NCBI GenBank assembly: GCA_943737045.1
Contig: CALSFV010000327.1
Span: 1-64,000 of the forward strand
Direction of reading: 5' to 3'
Length of the DNA: 64,000 nt
From: Parapristionchus giblindavisi
Taxonomy: Eukaryota > Nematoda > Chromadorea > Rhabditida > Diplogasteridae
Within the stretch, counting starts at the first letter, position 1. Each line of letters begins with the position of its first letter. A program made the translations under genes and the position numbers. Positions 1 to 12,114 of this stretch are shown in pieces. The notes under the pieces were generated by a model. The model did no database searches and was not told where the DNA came from. It was given only the letters and a program-made list of their open reading frames with translations.

Positions 1-589
1 AAAAGAACAAATAATATAAAATGTGTGAATGAATGAGACGAACAGATAGAGATCGTTGAGATGATTTTTGGTGGTGCACCATGGCGCAGTTTCATCGAAT
101 GAGCTCTCTCACATATCTCTCTCTCTCTCCCCCCCCCCTCCCTCTCTCTCTCTCTCTCTCTTTTGCTGCGTCCCGCCACGATCGCTCTCGAAAGGCCGTG
201 TACTGCAAACCCCGTAAATAGTTCGAACGAACCAAGTTCTTATTGCCTGATCCTCCCTCCCGCGGCATGGATATGTGGAGGATGAAACTGGAAACCGACG
301 GGTGTCCAGGCACGACGTCAGTCTATCAATAAGGGCTCTAACCACAACTTAATAAATACATAAAATAGATAGATAAATTAAATTAAATTAAATTAACTTG
401 ACCCACAAGTGTAGAGGATTCATGATTCATTCGATGCCCCGACATGTCATAGGTCGAATAGCCAATAACGTTACAGATTTTCGAAATATGGCCAGAATTT
501 TTGTAAAAATCCCAAAATGCAGCCAGGGTTCGTAGATAATACAAGCAGACAATACAATAAATCCGATATCATTCCCGGATAGACCCCAT

Positions 590-781
590 CATACATTTTG
601 GTGCCCCCGTCATTGTTTTTTATACAGTGAGTCGTTTTTCGAAATATGGTGGGTCAATTTAGAAATTTCGTTATTTTCGCTTAAAAATCGTTATTCTTAG
701 CTTATTTTCGTATCAAGTGGCTGAAAATGAGCTGTATATAGTGGGTCAATCCTCGCGTTACAAGGATGCGGCAATGCATGG
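590..781. mobile_element. Family B MITE copy (CATACATTTT ends)
   Basis: About 190 bp, starting with catacattttg and ending with gcaatgcatgg. It holds the internal landmarks seen in the other copies: gtgggtcaatcctcgc near one end, cgttattttcgcttaaaaatcg in the middle, and tatttcgaaa or its complement near a second gtgggtcaa box. The outer termini are imperfect inverted repeats. Non-coding. Confidence 0.75.
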
Positions 782-904
782 ACCCCATACTATACCAATC
801 CACCGGGGCTGCACAACAAAACTTATTCAACGAGCTATCTGTGAGGAAGAAAACAGTCCGGAAGTGAGTCAGCCTGGCGCGCGAACAGGAAGAACGCGAT
901 TCAG

Positions 905-942
905 ATAAAGAAAGAGGGGGAGAAAGTGAGAGAGAGAGTGCG

Positions 943-992
<50 letters not shown>

Positions 993-1405
993 GAGAGAGA
1001 GAGAGGGAGAGGGGGAGAGGGAGAGTGAGAGAGAGAGAGAGATAGCGATACAGAGACAAAGAGAAGTACCAGTATCCCCCCCCCTCCCCCTTCCATGGCT
1101 AAACTGACCTTGATGGCCACACCAGGCCGATATTATATATTGAAGGCTGCAGTAGTCAGAGGAGGAAGAGGAAGAGGTAGAGGGAGAGGGAGAGGGAGTG
1201 GGAGAGGTAGAGGGAGAGGGAGAGGGAGAGAGGAAGAAGGAATAAAAGATATAGTAGATATAGATATATAGGAAATCTATACGAACGCACAGAGGATCTG
1301 TATAAACGAAGGTAGAGGGAGAGATGAAAAGAACCCTAGAGGGAGAGGGAGAGGAAAAGAGAGAGGGAGAGAGAGGGGGAAAGGGAGAGGGAGAGTTGGA
1401 GGGAC
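905..1405. repeat. (AG)n / (AGGG)n purine tracts
   Basis: Two long + strand purine tracts (905-1060 and 1155-1235, with a further one to 1400) made of gagaga and gagggagaggg units. Read on the minus strand they give the spurious Ser/Leu/Pro-rich frames of this area. Confidence 0.9.
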
Positions 1406-1600
1406 ACTCCCGCATACTCAACATGACACGAAATTGTTATGTCATCCACTCCTCCACCCTGTCCACCCTCCCCCCTCTCTCTCCCTCTTCCTCCCCCCCC
1501 CCCCCTGTCCACCCTCCAATTCGCGCTCGCTCTCGATCCCCCACCGTCTCTTTTCACTTTTATCGGGGAAAGAACGGACCCGCTAGTCGCAGATCAACTT

Positions 1601-1731
1601 ACTCTGGTTTTCAAAACTTAAAGTGCCATTATCCTTTCCACTTGAAGTGGGCTTAAACTTAAACCTTAAAGTAAACTTCAAGCAAGTGGCGTATGATAAG
1701 TGGTCTTTAAGTTTTGAAAAACCAGAGTCTG
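1601..1731. mobile_element. Family D palindromic element
   Basis: Imperfect palindrome bounded by ctctggttttcaaaactta and its complement ending in aaaaccagag. The interior is built from AACTTAAAGT-type units. Related copies lie at 2590-2798, about 41930-42005 and 56543-56716. Non-coding. Confidence 0.65.
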
Positions 1732-2589
1732 ACTACTATACGTCCAAGTAAATCGTAATCAATGGTTAGGATTTTAACCCGAAGTAACTTTTAACCCACA
1801 GTAACTAGTTCGGATTTATTACAACGTCGTAAATTAGAAGCTGTGGTAAACGTGTTAGTTAAATCACAAGAGAACGAACGATATCGTTATCTTACGTGGT
1901 GTTCAGTAACGAAAAGAAAAGAAAAGCTGAGAATACTCTCCTCGTTTTACACACTCTCTCGCCTCTTTTCTTTTCTATTCCTGGCTTTTGAACAGAGCAT
2001 TAGCCACGGACCCTCATCGATCCCCTTTATCTCGCCATCCCTTTTACGCTTGTCCAACATTGATTTCCCCTTCATTATTCATGTTTCAACTGATGGATTA
2101 AACAAATCAATAAATTAATAAATGTAAGACGGATCAAGGAATACGATTGAGAGATATAGGCACATGTTACTCGTGTTAGGTAAGCTTCACTCCGGGTATA
2201 TCACACCAATCAATCAATAGACCTCTCTAGGCATACTGTAGTCTGCAAATCGATAAACTTTATTCAAACTCTGATACATAATATATATTATAATACATTA
2301 AAATCGGTAAAAAAGAGTAATAATTAATTAAAAACATTAATAACATTTAATATGTATGTCAAATACGATAGAGATAGAGCTCTGTGGGGGGGGGGGGGGG
2401 AGTGTGGATGCTACAGTACAAGATTTGGAGATAAAATGAGGAAAGATACAGTAGTAATGAAATATTGAAGGATTGAATGATTAACACTCGTACATATTGA
2501 TTGTGGGAGACGCACGGATTCGGATATATCACTAACTCTGCGCACACATACATATTCAATAAATATATGTACACACGTCACGCCAACAT

Positions 2590-2798
2590 ACTCTGGTATT
2601 TTGAAACTTAAAGTCTACTTAAATTACGTCACAGACTTTAAGTAGACTTTAAGTAAACTTAAAGTGAAAGAACATTTGACGAAATGCATTACAGTATACC
2701 ACACCACTTTAAGTAGACTTGCGTTTTACTTTAAGTTTACTTAAAGTCTACTTAAAGTGCGGAGTTTAAGTAGACTTTAAGTTTCAAAATATCAGAGT
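2590..2798. mobile_element. Family D palindromic element
   Basis: Bounded by ctctggtattttgaaactta and its complement ending in tttcaaaatatcagag. Repeated tttaagtagacttt units run inward from both ends around a central unique core with gaaatgcattacagtatacc. The 56543-56716 copy shares that same core, so this is a family rather than a chance palindrome. Confidence 0.75.
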
Positions 2799-3657
2799 AT
2801 GAGCATAGGTCGAAAAGTACGTAGCAAACTACGAAGTCTGATCGCATTTTGCAAATCTGCAACGACCTACGCATAGGAAAAAGTTCAAGCCGCGAAAAGA
2901 AAAGAAAAAGTGGGTGGAGTGTGTAAGAAGAGAGGAATTTTCAGCGTTTTCTTGTCTTTTCGCAACTATTGAACAGATCAATAAGCTATGTGGATTACGG
3001 TAGCTTTCGTGGTGAGACTACTACTGGCAGGGCTCAGGCAAGCAAGAGAATGGGTTTGTGAATAGTCGAGCAATGTGTGTGTGTGGTGAAGGATAAGAAA
3101 TATATAGGGCAATCAATAATCGATAAGAATCAATAAAAAATATATCAATCAATAAAAGAAACTCTCTCACGCATGTACACCATACAAATCTCTCTTTTTT
3201 TAACTGGAAAAATCAATAAAAATAATCGATCCGAAAAGTGATCATGATTACGGTAAGATGCTACTACTCACAGGGACGGACAGCGGCATGATCAATATGG
3301 ACGGATCAATATATTAAGGCGCTAAACCATTTTGAAACTTTTTTACTGCTGCTATAGATTTTTTTAAAATAAATTATTCCAAAACGTAAGCTCCTAAATG
3401 GTGTAGTGTCTATACTGAAGGGATACGGTAACTACGTGGTGAGGGGTTTACGGTGTCACACAACAGGTACGGTAGAATCACAACGGACAAGGAAGTAGAA
3501 GTGATGGTGCATGCGTGGTGCGCTTGGGCGACGAATGAGAAAATGCACGCAAGCATGAGAAGAATATAGGTAAAATGGCCAACGTGGTGGGGGAGAAGAA
3601 CCTGGGATACGGTAGGCATATATTATCGATCTGATTATCGATCTATCGATCGATGAT

Positions 3658-6600
3658 CTACTGGGCCTCGACAACGTGCTGTTGTCCATTGTCGGCTGGC
3701 TGTTGCTGCTGCTGGAGGCGATGCTCCAGCTCGGGACTGGCCGGCTCCGGCAGCGAAACCTCGGCTGAAAATAATTATTTAAATTATGTAAATTTTAATT
3801 TATGCAAATGTAAAGTATGCTAATTTATTTTATTTAGTTATTCACCATAAAATTGGACACATAGCATGGTGGACATGTAGCAATAAAAAACTTAAATATT
3901 TAGATTAGTTTAATGTTAATAAATTAAATTAGTAATGAGTAAAAAAGAAGAATTCGCAAGGCCCTGTGAATGCCTGCATCACTACGTATCTATTTACAGA
4001 GCTCTAATACAATGATTACAATGATTCTGATTACAATGCAAATGATAGAATCAACCCGCTGAATGAAAGTTTCAGTATGTATATATTTACAGGCCCCTAG
4101 TAAGTAAAATTGATAACAGCATTCCCCTCACCATTCGGCACTCCGTCGATTGTCCGTCTGAGCGGCATCTCTGCCTTGCGCCACAGTGTCACCTCCTGCA
4201 TTCATAAATATTTATTAATATAAATAAATATTTATTAAAATAAATAACACATATATTTTTAAAAGTTGTCATTGCCATAACATTAATATTGCTATTGATT
4301 CACACTCCACAGAGAGAAAGAGTGAAAACATAATTTTGTTCGATTAGTTGACAGGTTTGTAAATCAAAAAATAATAGATCACATAATACTCTCGACTTTT
4401 TTTTAATATTGAATGAGGGTAAAGTTTGATTGTTGTGTTTTTGTTTATTATTGATTGCTGTGCGGATCATAATCCAAAATGAAGCCAAAACAAGAACACG
4501 CGGTGAAACTCCAAATCACCAAGTGCCATTGGCAAAAGACTCAACGTCAATAGTCACGACTCATAATCATCCATACTTCTCAAGCATACCACCGTAATCT
4601 ACCGTACCCCAGTAATCTAACGTACCACCGTAATCTACCCTACCACCGTAATCTACCGTACCCCAGTAATCTACCCTACCACCGTACCATCTTAATCTAC
4701 CGTAACCACCGTATTCTACCCTACCACCGGAATCTACCGTACCACCGTAAGCTACCCTACCACCGTAATCTACCGTACCACCGTAGTCTACCGTACCCCC
4801 ATTATCTACCGTACCATACGTGGGCTCCACTGCCGCTAGCGGCAATATACCCCCGATTTTTGGCACTCGACCCCCCGATTTCCCAAAAAAAATCACTCAA
4901 AATCTCGTATAAATGCTCCATTTTTTGCTTCCGACCCCCTTGATTTTTGCGTCCGACCCCCCGATTTTCATTTCCAGCGGCAATGCCCGCCCACGTATGT
5001 ACCGTACCACCGTATTCTATCGTACCACCGGAATCTACCGTACCCCCATTATCTACCGTACCACCGTAATCTACCCTACCACCGTAATCTACCCTACCAC
5101 CGTATTCTACCGTAAATTACCGTACCACAGTAATCTACCGTACCTGCTGCTTGAAGTACCGCCTGTCCTCCTCGTCAATCAGCACCAGATTGAGCAGGTA
5201 CTTGACGGAGAACTTCTTGCTCACGTCCCTCATCGTCGGCGACAGATCATAGCCGGCGAGGAAGAGACGAATGGGAATCGATTCACCTTAATTAATATTA
5301 TTATTATTATTATTAATTATTCATTATTATTATTAGTATTACTATTATTATTATTATTATTATTATTTATTATTATTAATATTATTTATTATTATTAATT
5401 ATTATTATTGTTATTAGTATTTTTAGTTTAACCAAACTTCGTTATGTCCCGCCCCATTTTAGCGTCCGGCCCATCCGGTTTTAATTTAAAACGAGGAAGG
5501 TTGCCCACGTGCGAGAACGACTACTATGATTTAACAATGAGAATGTGATTCCTAATTTTGGTCTCGATCTTTATCCACTATCGAACATGATAGTGAGGGA
5601 GCCTTTATCATGATGACAAGAAACGCAGAATCGCCAGGTGTTGACTGGAGTATTTTGCAAAAATATATTTTATAATTAAGTAAATTAATCGCAACACGTA
5701 TTATAGTTAGTGATCATAAATGAAGCTTTTTGTTCCAATTGCAGCCAGGAAAACATTATCCATAATGTACAGAGCTTTAAAGTAAAGTGAAGAAACATGG
5801 AATCAGTGGGTGTTGAGCGATTGATATGAATTGATTTGGTATACTACAATTTAAATTACACTTTAATTTAATAATACTTAAAGATGTAAGTACAAGTTTG
5901 CATGCACATTAATGAAAAATTAAATAATGTCATAAGTTGGGTAATAATATGGCCTGTTTCCTATGTAATAATATCGCTAGCACGGTAACCACTCGCACGT
6001 TGGCTTACACACACTGTAGGACAGAACACTAGTTGAAGATATACATATATAGTTCGTCAATCCTCGCATTATGAGGGTATAAAAATGTACGGTAGAAGAT
6101 TGGATTTATTTATTGAGTGTCAAAGTCAGATTGAGTTTTCTTATGTGTAGAGCGCTTTATACTAGGGTCGAGAAACACGGAACCACAGGGGTTCTATTGA
6201 GCAGTATAGAGGCTCACTGTCTAGCACCAAATGGAAGAAACAGTGCATCCGGGGATGGACGGTCAATCATACATGGGCGGGGTACCTGGAGCTCGATTCT
6301 ACAGCGGGCATCCGAACGAAAAATGGTTAATTTTACGGGGGGCCTTCACTTTTTTTTCAAAAATTTCACCTAAATGTCATTTTTTTACAGGGGGCATTCC
6401 TCAAATTTTCTAAAAGCCCTTTTTTTAATTTTACAGGGGGCACCCCCATGTCGGCGCCCATGTATGGGGTCAATCCTCGCATTGCGAGGGCATGAAAATG
6501 TAAGGATCTCACCGCAACTAATCACTACTTTAGATTCACTAATACACACAATTCTATGAGTACATTTGCATGTTTATTATGATCTATTTATATATATTTT

Positions 6601-7707
6601 AATACATCACAGTAATAATTTCGTTTGTGTATAATAATAATATAAAATGTTTAAGTAGAAATATAATTGAGCATTCATCTATCGATTCCAGTAAGTGTAA
6701 ATCTTAAACTGCTTTTTTATTACTTGAAAGACACAGCCCAATCTCGCTCTTTTTCTCTCTGTTTCCAGAGCGGAGAGCCAAATGAGCATGCATTAAAAGT
6801 CATGTCAAAATTTCAGTTCATACTTTTAAAGATACTAGCTCCCCGCCCATGCCACTGCCCCCCTATCTATAGCCATCTCCATCATTCCGAACAATCAATC
6901 AATAATATCGATCCCTGATACCGTACCTCGTACCGGCGCTCCGTCCATAATCTCGTAGCGCGCAATCGTCTCGTTCTCATTGAAACTGTTGGCTCCTGAA
7001 AGCGACGCCAATCAATCGATATAAATCAATAATCCGCACAATTATCGTAAACTAATCAATCGATAAATCAATAATCCACACAATTATCGCAACCTAATCA
7101 ATCAACCGATATAAATCAATAATCCACACAACTACCGTAACCTAAAATCGATATAGCCTAGCTACCGTACCTCCTCCGACCGTCTCTCGCTTGATGATCG
7201 TGAGCTCCATGTGCTTGATCTTGATGCGCACGAGCAGGAAGTAGATCTTGCCGACGATGACGTCCTTCAGGTGGTATCTGGCAATGATATTATAATAATG
7301 ATGATGATAATGATGATGATAGAGGACTGGTCACACTCATACATTTTCATACCCTCGCAATGCGAGGATTGACCCACTCTATAAGGCCCCTTTTCAGGCC
7401 ATTTGATGCGAAAGGGAGCTAAAATGATTATTTTAAGCGAAAATAATTTTAACTTTGAATTGACCAACTACATAAAAATATACGGCGAGGGTACCGTCGG
7501 TAATGTACATACATTTTCGGTGCCCTCACCGAATTATTTATATACCAGACGTTAGCTCCGCTAACGCGGAGCTCAATGTTCTGCAAGTTTCACGAACTTT
7601 CTGGAAGCTCGAAAGAAGAGAGAGAGAGAGAGAGAACAGAGAAAAAGAGAGAGAGGCGGAGAGAGATAGCGCGCGCGACTTGTTTTAACATGAAATTTGT
7701 GGTGCGC

Positions 7708-7741
<34 letters not shown>

Positions 7742-9101
7742 TAGAGAAATAGAGAGAGAAAAGTGGGCGTGGCTTGAACAAACGCCATCACTATTGTGCT
7801 TTATTTATAGTGTATAGATAGTGGGTCGATTTAGAAAAATCGTTATTTTTCGCTTAAATTGTAATCTTTCACATAAAAACGAGCTTTACTGAGTCGACCC
7901 TGAAAATATAAGCCGAATATAGTGGGTCAATCCTCACACTGTGAGGGTATGAAAATGTATGGTAATGTATGCTCTAAATTCTAATTCTTTACCCGTATCA
8001 AGTGATGTCACTAGATGAACGGGGGGGGGGGGGGGTGGGAGTTGTTCGCACTCAAATACTCTTTTCAAAAAAGTAAGGAACAGAAAAAAATCAGGGAAAA
8101 GGCTCCTCGTTTCGCGCACTCCCTTGTTGTCTTTACTTTTCGTGAATTTGGGGGGAAACATACACCATGACCAGAATATTAATATGCAATTAGCCAAAGG
8201 CGACTTCAGAGAAACGTGGAGCACACATTTTTATTTCACACATTTTCGGCGCCCTCACTGCATTGTTTTATATAGTGTTTAGATGTTTAAAATATGGTGG
8301 GTCAATTTAGAAAATTCGTTGTTTTTTGCTTAAAATTGTAATCTTTCGCAAAAATAATGAACCAAATATAGTGGCTCGATCCTGAAAATAAGCCGTATAT
8401 AGTGGATCAATCCTCACACTGTGACGGTATGAAAATGTATGTTTGATTTCTTGCTTTCAAACTAGATCGAAAATTACTAGGCTCTCACTCTTTACGATAG
8501 ATTCATGCAGTATAAATAAATAAATAAAATAATATAATATAAAATTAACGATGACACCCACTTATTCTTGTTGTACTCAAATTCAATATGCAAGCAATCC
8601 TCGATGCCGACCTGAAATTAAATTAAATTAATATATTTATTTATTTAAATACGCCACGAGACTTGGAGAGGATAAATCTAATCACACATAGACATTGTAC
8701 AGCAATATCTTCATATTTCATTGTAAAGTTCAACGAACAACTCAATTGCAAGCAAGCAATCATTAACCCCGTGAGTTCAGGTTTCAGGACTGCTACTCGA
8801 CCAGCTGTTAAGCAATCTCACTTGTTTCCCCATCTATACACCTAATAAAAAGATAATATAATTCTCCCTAATATCTGTTGTATTCTCTGATTCGATATCT
8901 CTAATTTGTTGTGATGGGCAATAAAGACTAAGAATAAACAAATAAATAAACAAATAAATAAATCAATATCCAACCTCCATCTTGATATTCTGATTGACCT
9001 CCTCTCGATAGGATGAGAGCGTGTGCACGATGAGGTCCATCTCTCGGACAATGTCCGTCAGGCGACGAATGATCGTCACTCGAAGGAGGTATCTGACGAA
9101 A

Positions 9102-9146
<45 letters not shown>

Positions 9147-11310
9147 AAGGTCGAAAAGTATGTAGCAAAGCCCGAAGCCTGGCCGCATTTTGAACCGAAA
9201 ATTCCCGAAAAATCAAAAAAAACCTGACCGCATTTTGAAAATGTGTAACATAGCTATTCGACCTTTGCTATTATTATTATGATTATGATTAATAATATTT
9301 GCAGAAAAACAGGATGACTCTTTATACCCAAGAGATCAAATCAGATTTAAATTACGACGAATGCTGGCCCAAAATGAGCAACATTTAAATAAAAGCTAAA
9401 GAATTTAACACTCAAACAGTATCAAAGGAAATAATATTTATAGTATTAAAAAAACCAATAATAGTACATCCATCTATTTACTTACTTAATTATCATTATT
9501 ATTATTATTATTTCCTATTATTACTATTAGTTCACCTATCACTTCAGTATTTGCTGTCGCACCTGTCACAGGTGTGTCAAATAAATAAATAAATAAATAA
9601 ATATAGTACTCACCGCAACTTGACATTTGTTCCGATGTAACTCTCGTAAGGTTTCTCCGGATTGGCAAACTCGAACTTGAACGTTGTCGTCTGATCGATG
9701 AGTTCGCCTGGAAATTAAGAAATTTAAATTGACAATTAAATTTAAATTTAAATAATTCGAAATTTTTAAATATTTTTCTCCGTTCTTGCAAAAACTGTGT
9801 AGTAATTCATAAATGAGTAATCAGTAACTAAAACACTTTCGCAAAATATGTTCTTTAGTCAAAATAGTATGATTCATTAGAATACAAAGTCACCCGTACA
9901 ATTCATGTTTCGCTTATGGGGTAAGAAAAGAACACATCACTAATCAGCGCTGGGATTATCTCGAGCTTAGGAACAAGATAAATTGGGCACTTCTCTGTTT
10001 CTTGACCAAGGCAATCTTAATTTACAATTTTGAACTGTCCTCTCGCTCTCCCCATCCCCTCCCATTATTCCTTTTGGTGAGCCAAAGAACAGAGAAGTTT
10101 CATAAATTGATCCTGTTGATCGAATTGATCTTTCAAACAAGTTCTCAAAGTAGAAAAAGACTAACCGGGTCGAGCCAAATCCTTTGTAAGCGAGATGAAA
10201 TCATGCTGATTGCCTCGATCGTAGTACACTTCTGCAAAAACGGGCATGATTCAGGCGAAGTGTATCTTCCAATCATAATAATAATAATAATAATTTATCT
10301 ACGCCCGAGGCGCAACAGCAATTGAATGAACAATGGGTGGTAATATATGATTGAAGACTCTCCGGATTCATTGAGAAAGTGATAATCATATGATTGTTAC
10401 TACCATAAAGCCATAAATTAATGATCAATATCAATCACAATCAAAGATCCCATTGGACAGGCATACCGTCGACATTTTGAATTTTATGAGCACCAACAGG
10501 CAAAATCGTACCATAAATAGACAGTTTTCATAAGAAATATCACAGTTGTCTGTACCCACGCGTGCTTGAAACTATATGCATAGACTATCTGTCATCACAA
10601 TAACAGGAAATTAGCGGAGAATAGAAATAAGTCGATAATATGGCAGTTTATGATATAGGCCACAACCAACAACTGACCAATCTGTCCGATGAATTCAATA
10701 CGTATTCCTTGATGTTCCAATTTCACTCCAGGCTTCTTGAGATTTACATCGACCGTGCCCGCGACTGTCTCTCCATCTAGATAGAGGAAGTGCGTCTCGA
10801 TCGTTCCGTCGTCATTTCTGATCTTGGCAGTCTGCAAATATCGATTTATAGCCTGGAAATATCGATTGAATTCTGATCTTGGCAGTCTGGCAACATCGAT
10901 TGATAGGCACTACTTTAGAACACAGGATCAGTCCAAAACTATGGCATAAAAGTATAGAATAAAGGCCTTTTCTTTCGTGTTTATTTTATTTTTTCGATCC
11001 CATTTGGACTAGTCTAGTCCGTTGTTCAGCAGTACTGCCGATTGATATGATCCAGCGAAGAAAAACCAATCGACTGTCACGCTATTAGTCATGATAGCGC
11101 TGATTGTTTAGTTTCGCCGAGACGGAAGAAAAGATGATAAATGAAAAATATGAATGACTAACCGGCCGAGTTTCGTGGTCATCCAATTTGATGACGACAT
11201 CTGCAGACTGACCGAAACCGAAGAGCGACGCCTTTAAAATAATATAATGGTATATATGGAATCAATTTGAAAATCGAACAAGAAACTATAGCAAATAAAG
11301 CACTAACCAT
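3658..11310 (-). CDS. vps-26: VPS26 retromer subunit, 12 exons
   Basis: VPS26 is the arrestin-fold subunit of retromer, which recycles cargo from endosomes to the Golgi or plasma membrane. Minus-strand exons: 11308-11310 (ATG alone), 11163-11231, 10678-10831, 10166-10231, 9614-9707, 8975-9092, 8562-8611, 7171-7277, 6927-6995, 5144-5286, 4132-4195, 3658-3764. They join in frame to 347 residues, the usual family length. The start MASLFGFGQSADV, the segments GVKLEHQGIRIEFIGQI, KPYESYIGTNVKLRYLLRVT, GIEDCLHIEFEYN, MELTIIKRETVG and IPIRLFLAGYDLSPTMRDV, and a variable Gln-rich tail are all typical. All junctions use GT-AG, several with GTACGGTA donors. The first coding exon is only the start codon, so the start depends on a splice directly after ATG. 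Introns carry family B, C and other MITEs. It is divergent from the CHCHD1 relic at 11728. Confidence 0.95.
4583..5143. repeat. TACCGTACCACC-type tandem array in VPS26 intron
   Basis: Short irregular units of ctaccgtaccaccgtaat run from 4583 to 4814 and again from 5000 to 5143. The array is split by a transposon-like insertion at 4815-4999. It abuts the donor of the exon at 5144-5286, whose first intron bases (GTACGGTAG) read as part of the array. Confidence 0.85.
4815..4999. mobile_element. 185-bp MITE with CATACGTGGGC ends and 8-bp TSD
   Basis: Perfect 11-bp terminal inverted repeats (catacgtgggc and gcccacgtatg). It is flanked by an exact 8-bp direct repeat, taccgtac, at 4807-4814 and 5000-5007. 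Eight-bp duplications are typical of hAT-superfamily insertions. The interior has repeated cgaccccccgatttt boxes and no coding capacity. Caveat: the target duplication lies inside an array of similar words, so it could partly be coincidence. Confidence 0.75.
5295..5412. repeat. (ATT)n microsatellite
   Basis: Imperfect tta/att trinucleotide run inside a VPS26 intron, beginning a few bases from the acceptor of the exon at 5144-5286. Confidence 0.9.
6268..6466. mobile_element. MITE with CATACATGGGC ends inserted in a family B copy
   Basis: The ends catacatgggc and gcccatgtatg are complementary. The interior repeats ttttacaggggg-type boxes. The flanks are ggtcaat on the left and gggtcaat on the right. 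The latter continues as gggtcaatcctcgcattgcgagg, the end of a family B element, so this looks like an insertion into B with an 8-bp duplication that has one mismatch. Confidence 0.65.
7338..7508. mobile_element. Family B MITE copy
   Basis: Starts catacattttcataccctcgc and runs through the gaggattgacccactatata box and the aagcgaaaataa core. It ends in ggcgagggtaccg close to a second copy that begins at 7508. Lies in a VPS26 intron. Confidence 0.75.
7508..7960. mobile_element. Family B MITE copy split by (AG)n-rich insert
   Basis: The left end (catacattttcggtgccctc, 7508-7546) and the rest (7798-7960, ending gagggtatgaaaatgtatgg) make one family B element. It is interrupted by about 250 bp of gagagaga-rich sequence. 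Confidence 0.6.
8237..8441. mobile_element. Family B MITE copy
   Basis: Begins cacacattttcggcgccctc and ends gacggtatgaaaatgtatg. It contains the gggtcaatttag box and the tttgcttaaaattgtaatc core. VPS26 intron. Confidence 0.75.
9145..9268. mobile_element. Family C hairpin element
   Basis: Bounded by aaaggtcgaaaagtatgta and its complement-like end catagctattcgacctttg. The interior holds the family signature cctgaccgcattttga twice. Other copies are at about 448, 2803, 19059, 42178, 42900, 52328 and 57968. Confidence 0.7.
10290..10322. repeat. Family F fragment (TCTACGCCCGAGGCGCAAC)
   Basis: The word tctacgcccgaggcgcaac occurs here. It recurs in longer copies at about 20225-20275 (complement) and 51515-51560, where adjacent bases also match (cgagacatg). 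Short truncated copy. Confidence 0.6.
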
Positions 11311-11727
11311 TTCGGGAAGGAGCGCACGATTTGGACTGGTCACAAGGGCCGAGTGTCTACGTCGTATCGACTAACGTAAACACGGCAACGATCTGAACCA
11401 AATTTTACCGTGAAATAAGATAAACAATCGGGTACAAGAGAATGAAATTTCAATTAGAAACTGCAATCAATATTACTCAGGCTAAAGGATATTTCAGTGT
11501 GAACAAAAAGGAACATAACAACACAGATAGTGTCTGTGACTAATTGATCGATAAATTTTAACTCAACAATATAAATAAAACACAAAAAACCAACAAAAGT
11601 TCAACGAGCTAACAAAATCACACCATGAAAATGAAACACCCTCAAATTTGTGAACAAATTGCACTCTCACCACGATTTGTCCTGACTACCGTAATCTCAC
11701 CCTACCCTTATTATTTTTGCAAACATT
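11311..11727. promoter_or_regulatory. Divergent intergenic region (VPS26 / ancestral CHCHD1)
   Basis: This 417-bp AT-rich interval separates the VPS26 start (minus) from the relic of CHCHD1 and the intact RPL39 (plus). It is the only upstream space available for VPS26 and probably held a bidirectional promoter for the CHCHD1-RPL39 unit. I see no TATA box or recognisable factor site. Confidence 0.35.
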
Positions 11728-11870
11728 TAGGATTTTTCCTTTTTTCGAAGCGTTTTCGCGTGATTTTTACGAATCCTTTTGAAATGATTACTGAATCAGT
11801 CTTACTCCGACGATATTTTCCATAGGAAATCGTGGCGTGACAATCCTAGTTCATTTAGTGATGTAGTACA
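11728..11870 (+). pseudogene. Relic of CHCHD1/mS37 (left duplicate)
   Basis: 11728-11785 matches the region around the start codon of the intact gene at 13895-13945 (tttttacgaatccg-like block). The ATG there is GTG here. 11807-11855 matches the last codons and stop of the intact gene (catcggaaatcgtggcgtgg versus cataggaaatcgtggcgtga). The trailing gttttgtaaatagatcttta also matches 15106-15126. Almost all coding sequence between is deleted. The order relative to the next RPL39 copy is the same as in the right-hand duplicate, so this is a decayed half of a tandem duplication. Confidence 0.85.
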
Positions 11871-12113
11871 CTTGATTTTGTAATGTTTTGTAAATAGATC
11901 TTTAAAGGGACTATAACGAACTACTTTTTACGTTTTGTACCTGCTTCTGATTGACTTTTGCAATGATCGATTAATATTTATTTCCAATGGTTTTGTCCAA
12001 TATCAATATCTTATTATGCCTCGTTTTATTCTCTTCTTGGCCTTGCGGCGGCTTCTTAGGCTGCTCGTTGACATGTACATGAAATGAACTTTTAAAACTG
12101 ATCTATTTTTATA

Positions 12114-12114
12114 G
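12114..12114 (+). promoter_or_regulatory. Candidate trans-splice acceptor of RPL39
   Basis: The sequence atctatttttatag ends at the base before ATG. No upstream exon is needed, so this is best read as a spliced-leader acceptor with essentially no 5' UTR. The RPL39 pseudogene has a similar atag directly before its ATG. Confidence 0.5.

Larger units (their letters stand above)
1..3657. other. Intergenic region downstream of VPS26
   Basis: No coding region is supported here. The stretch holds purine/pyrimidine microsatellites (110-165, 905-1055, 1170-1400), a family B element (590-781), family C fragments (about 448-530 and 2803-2880), family D palindromic elements (1601-1731 and 2590-2798), a poly-G run near 2385-2400 and AT-rich filler. 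The open frames crossing it are Ser/Pro/Leu or Arg/Glu/Gly low-complexity products of the (AG)n tracts, with no family resemblance. Confidence 0.6.

Noticed and set aside
702..1424. 240-residue Ser/Pro/Leu open frame on the minus strand
   Set aside because: It is the translation of (AG)n microsatellites and a family B element, with no complex sequence or homology.
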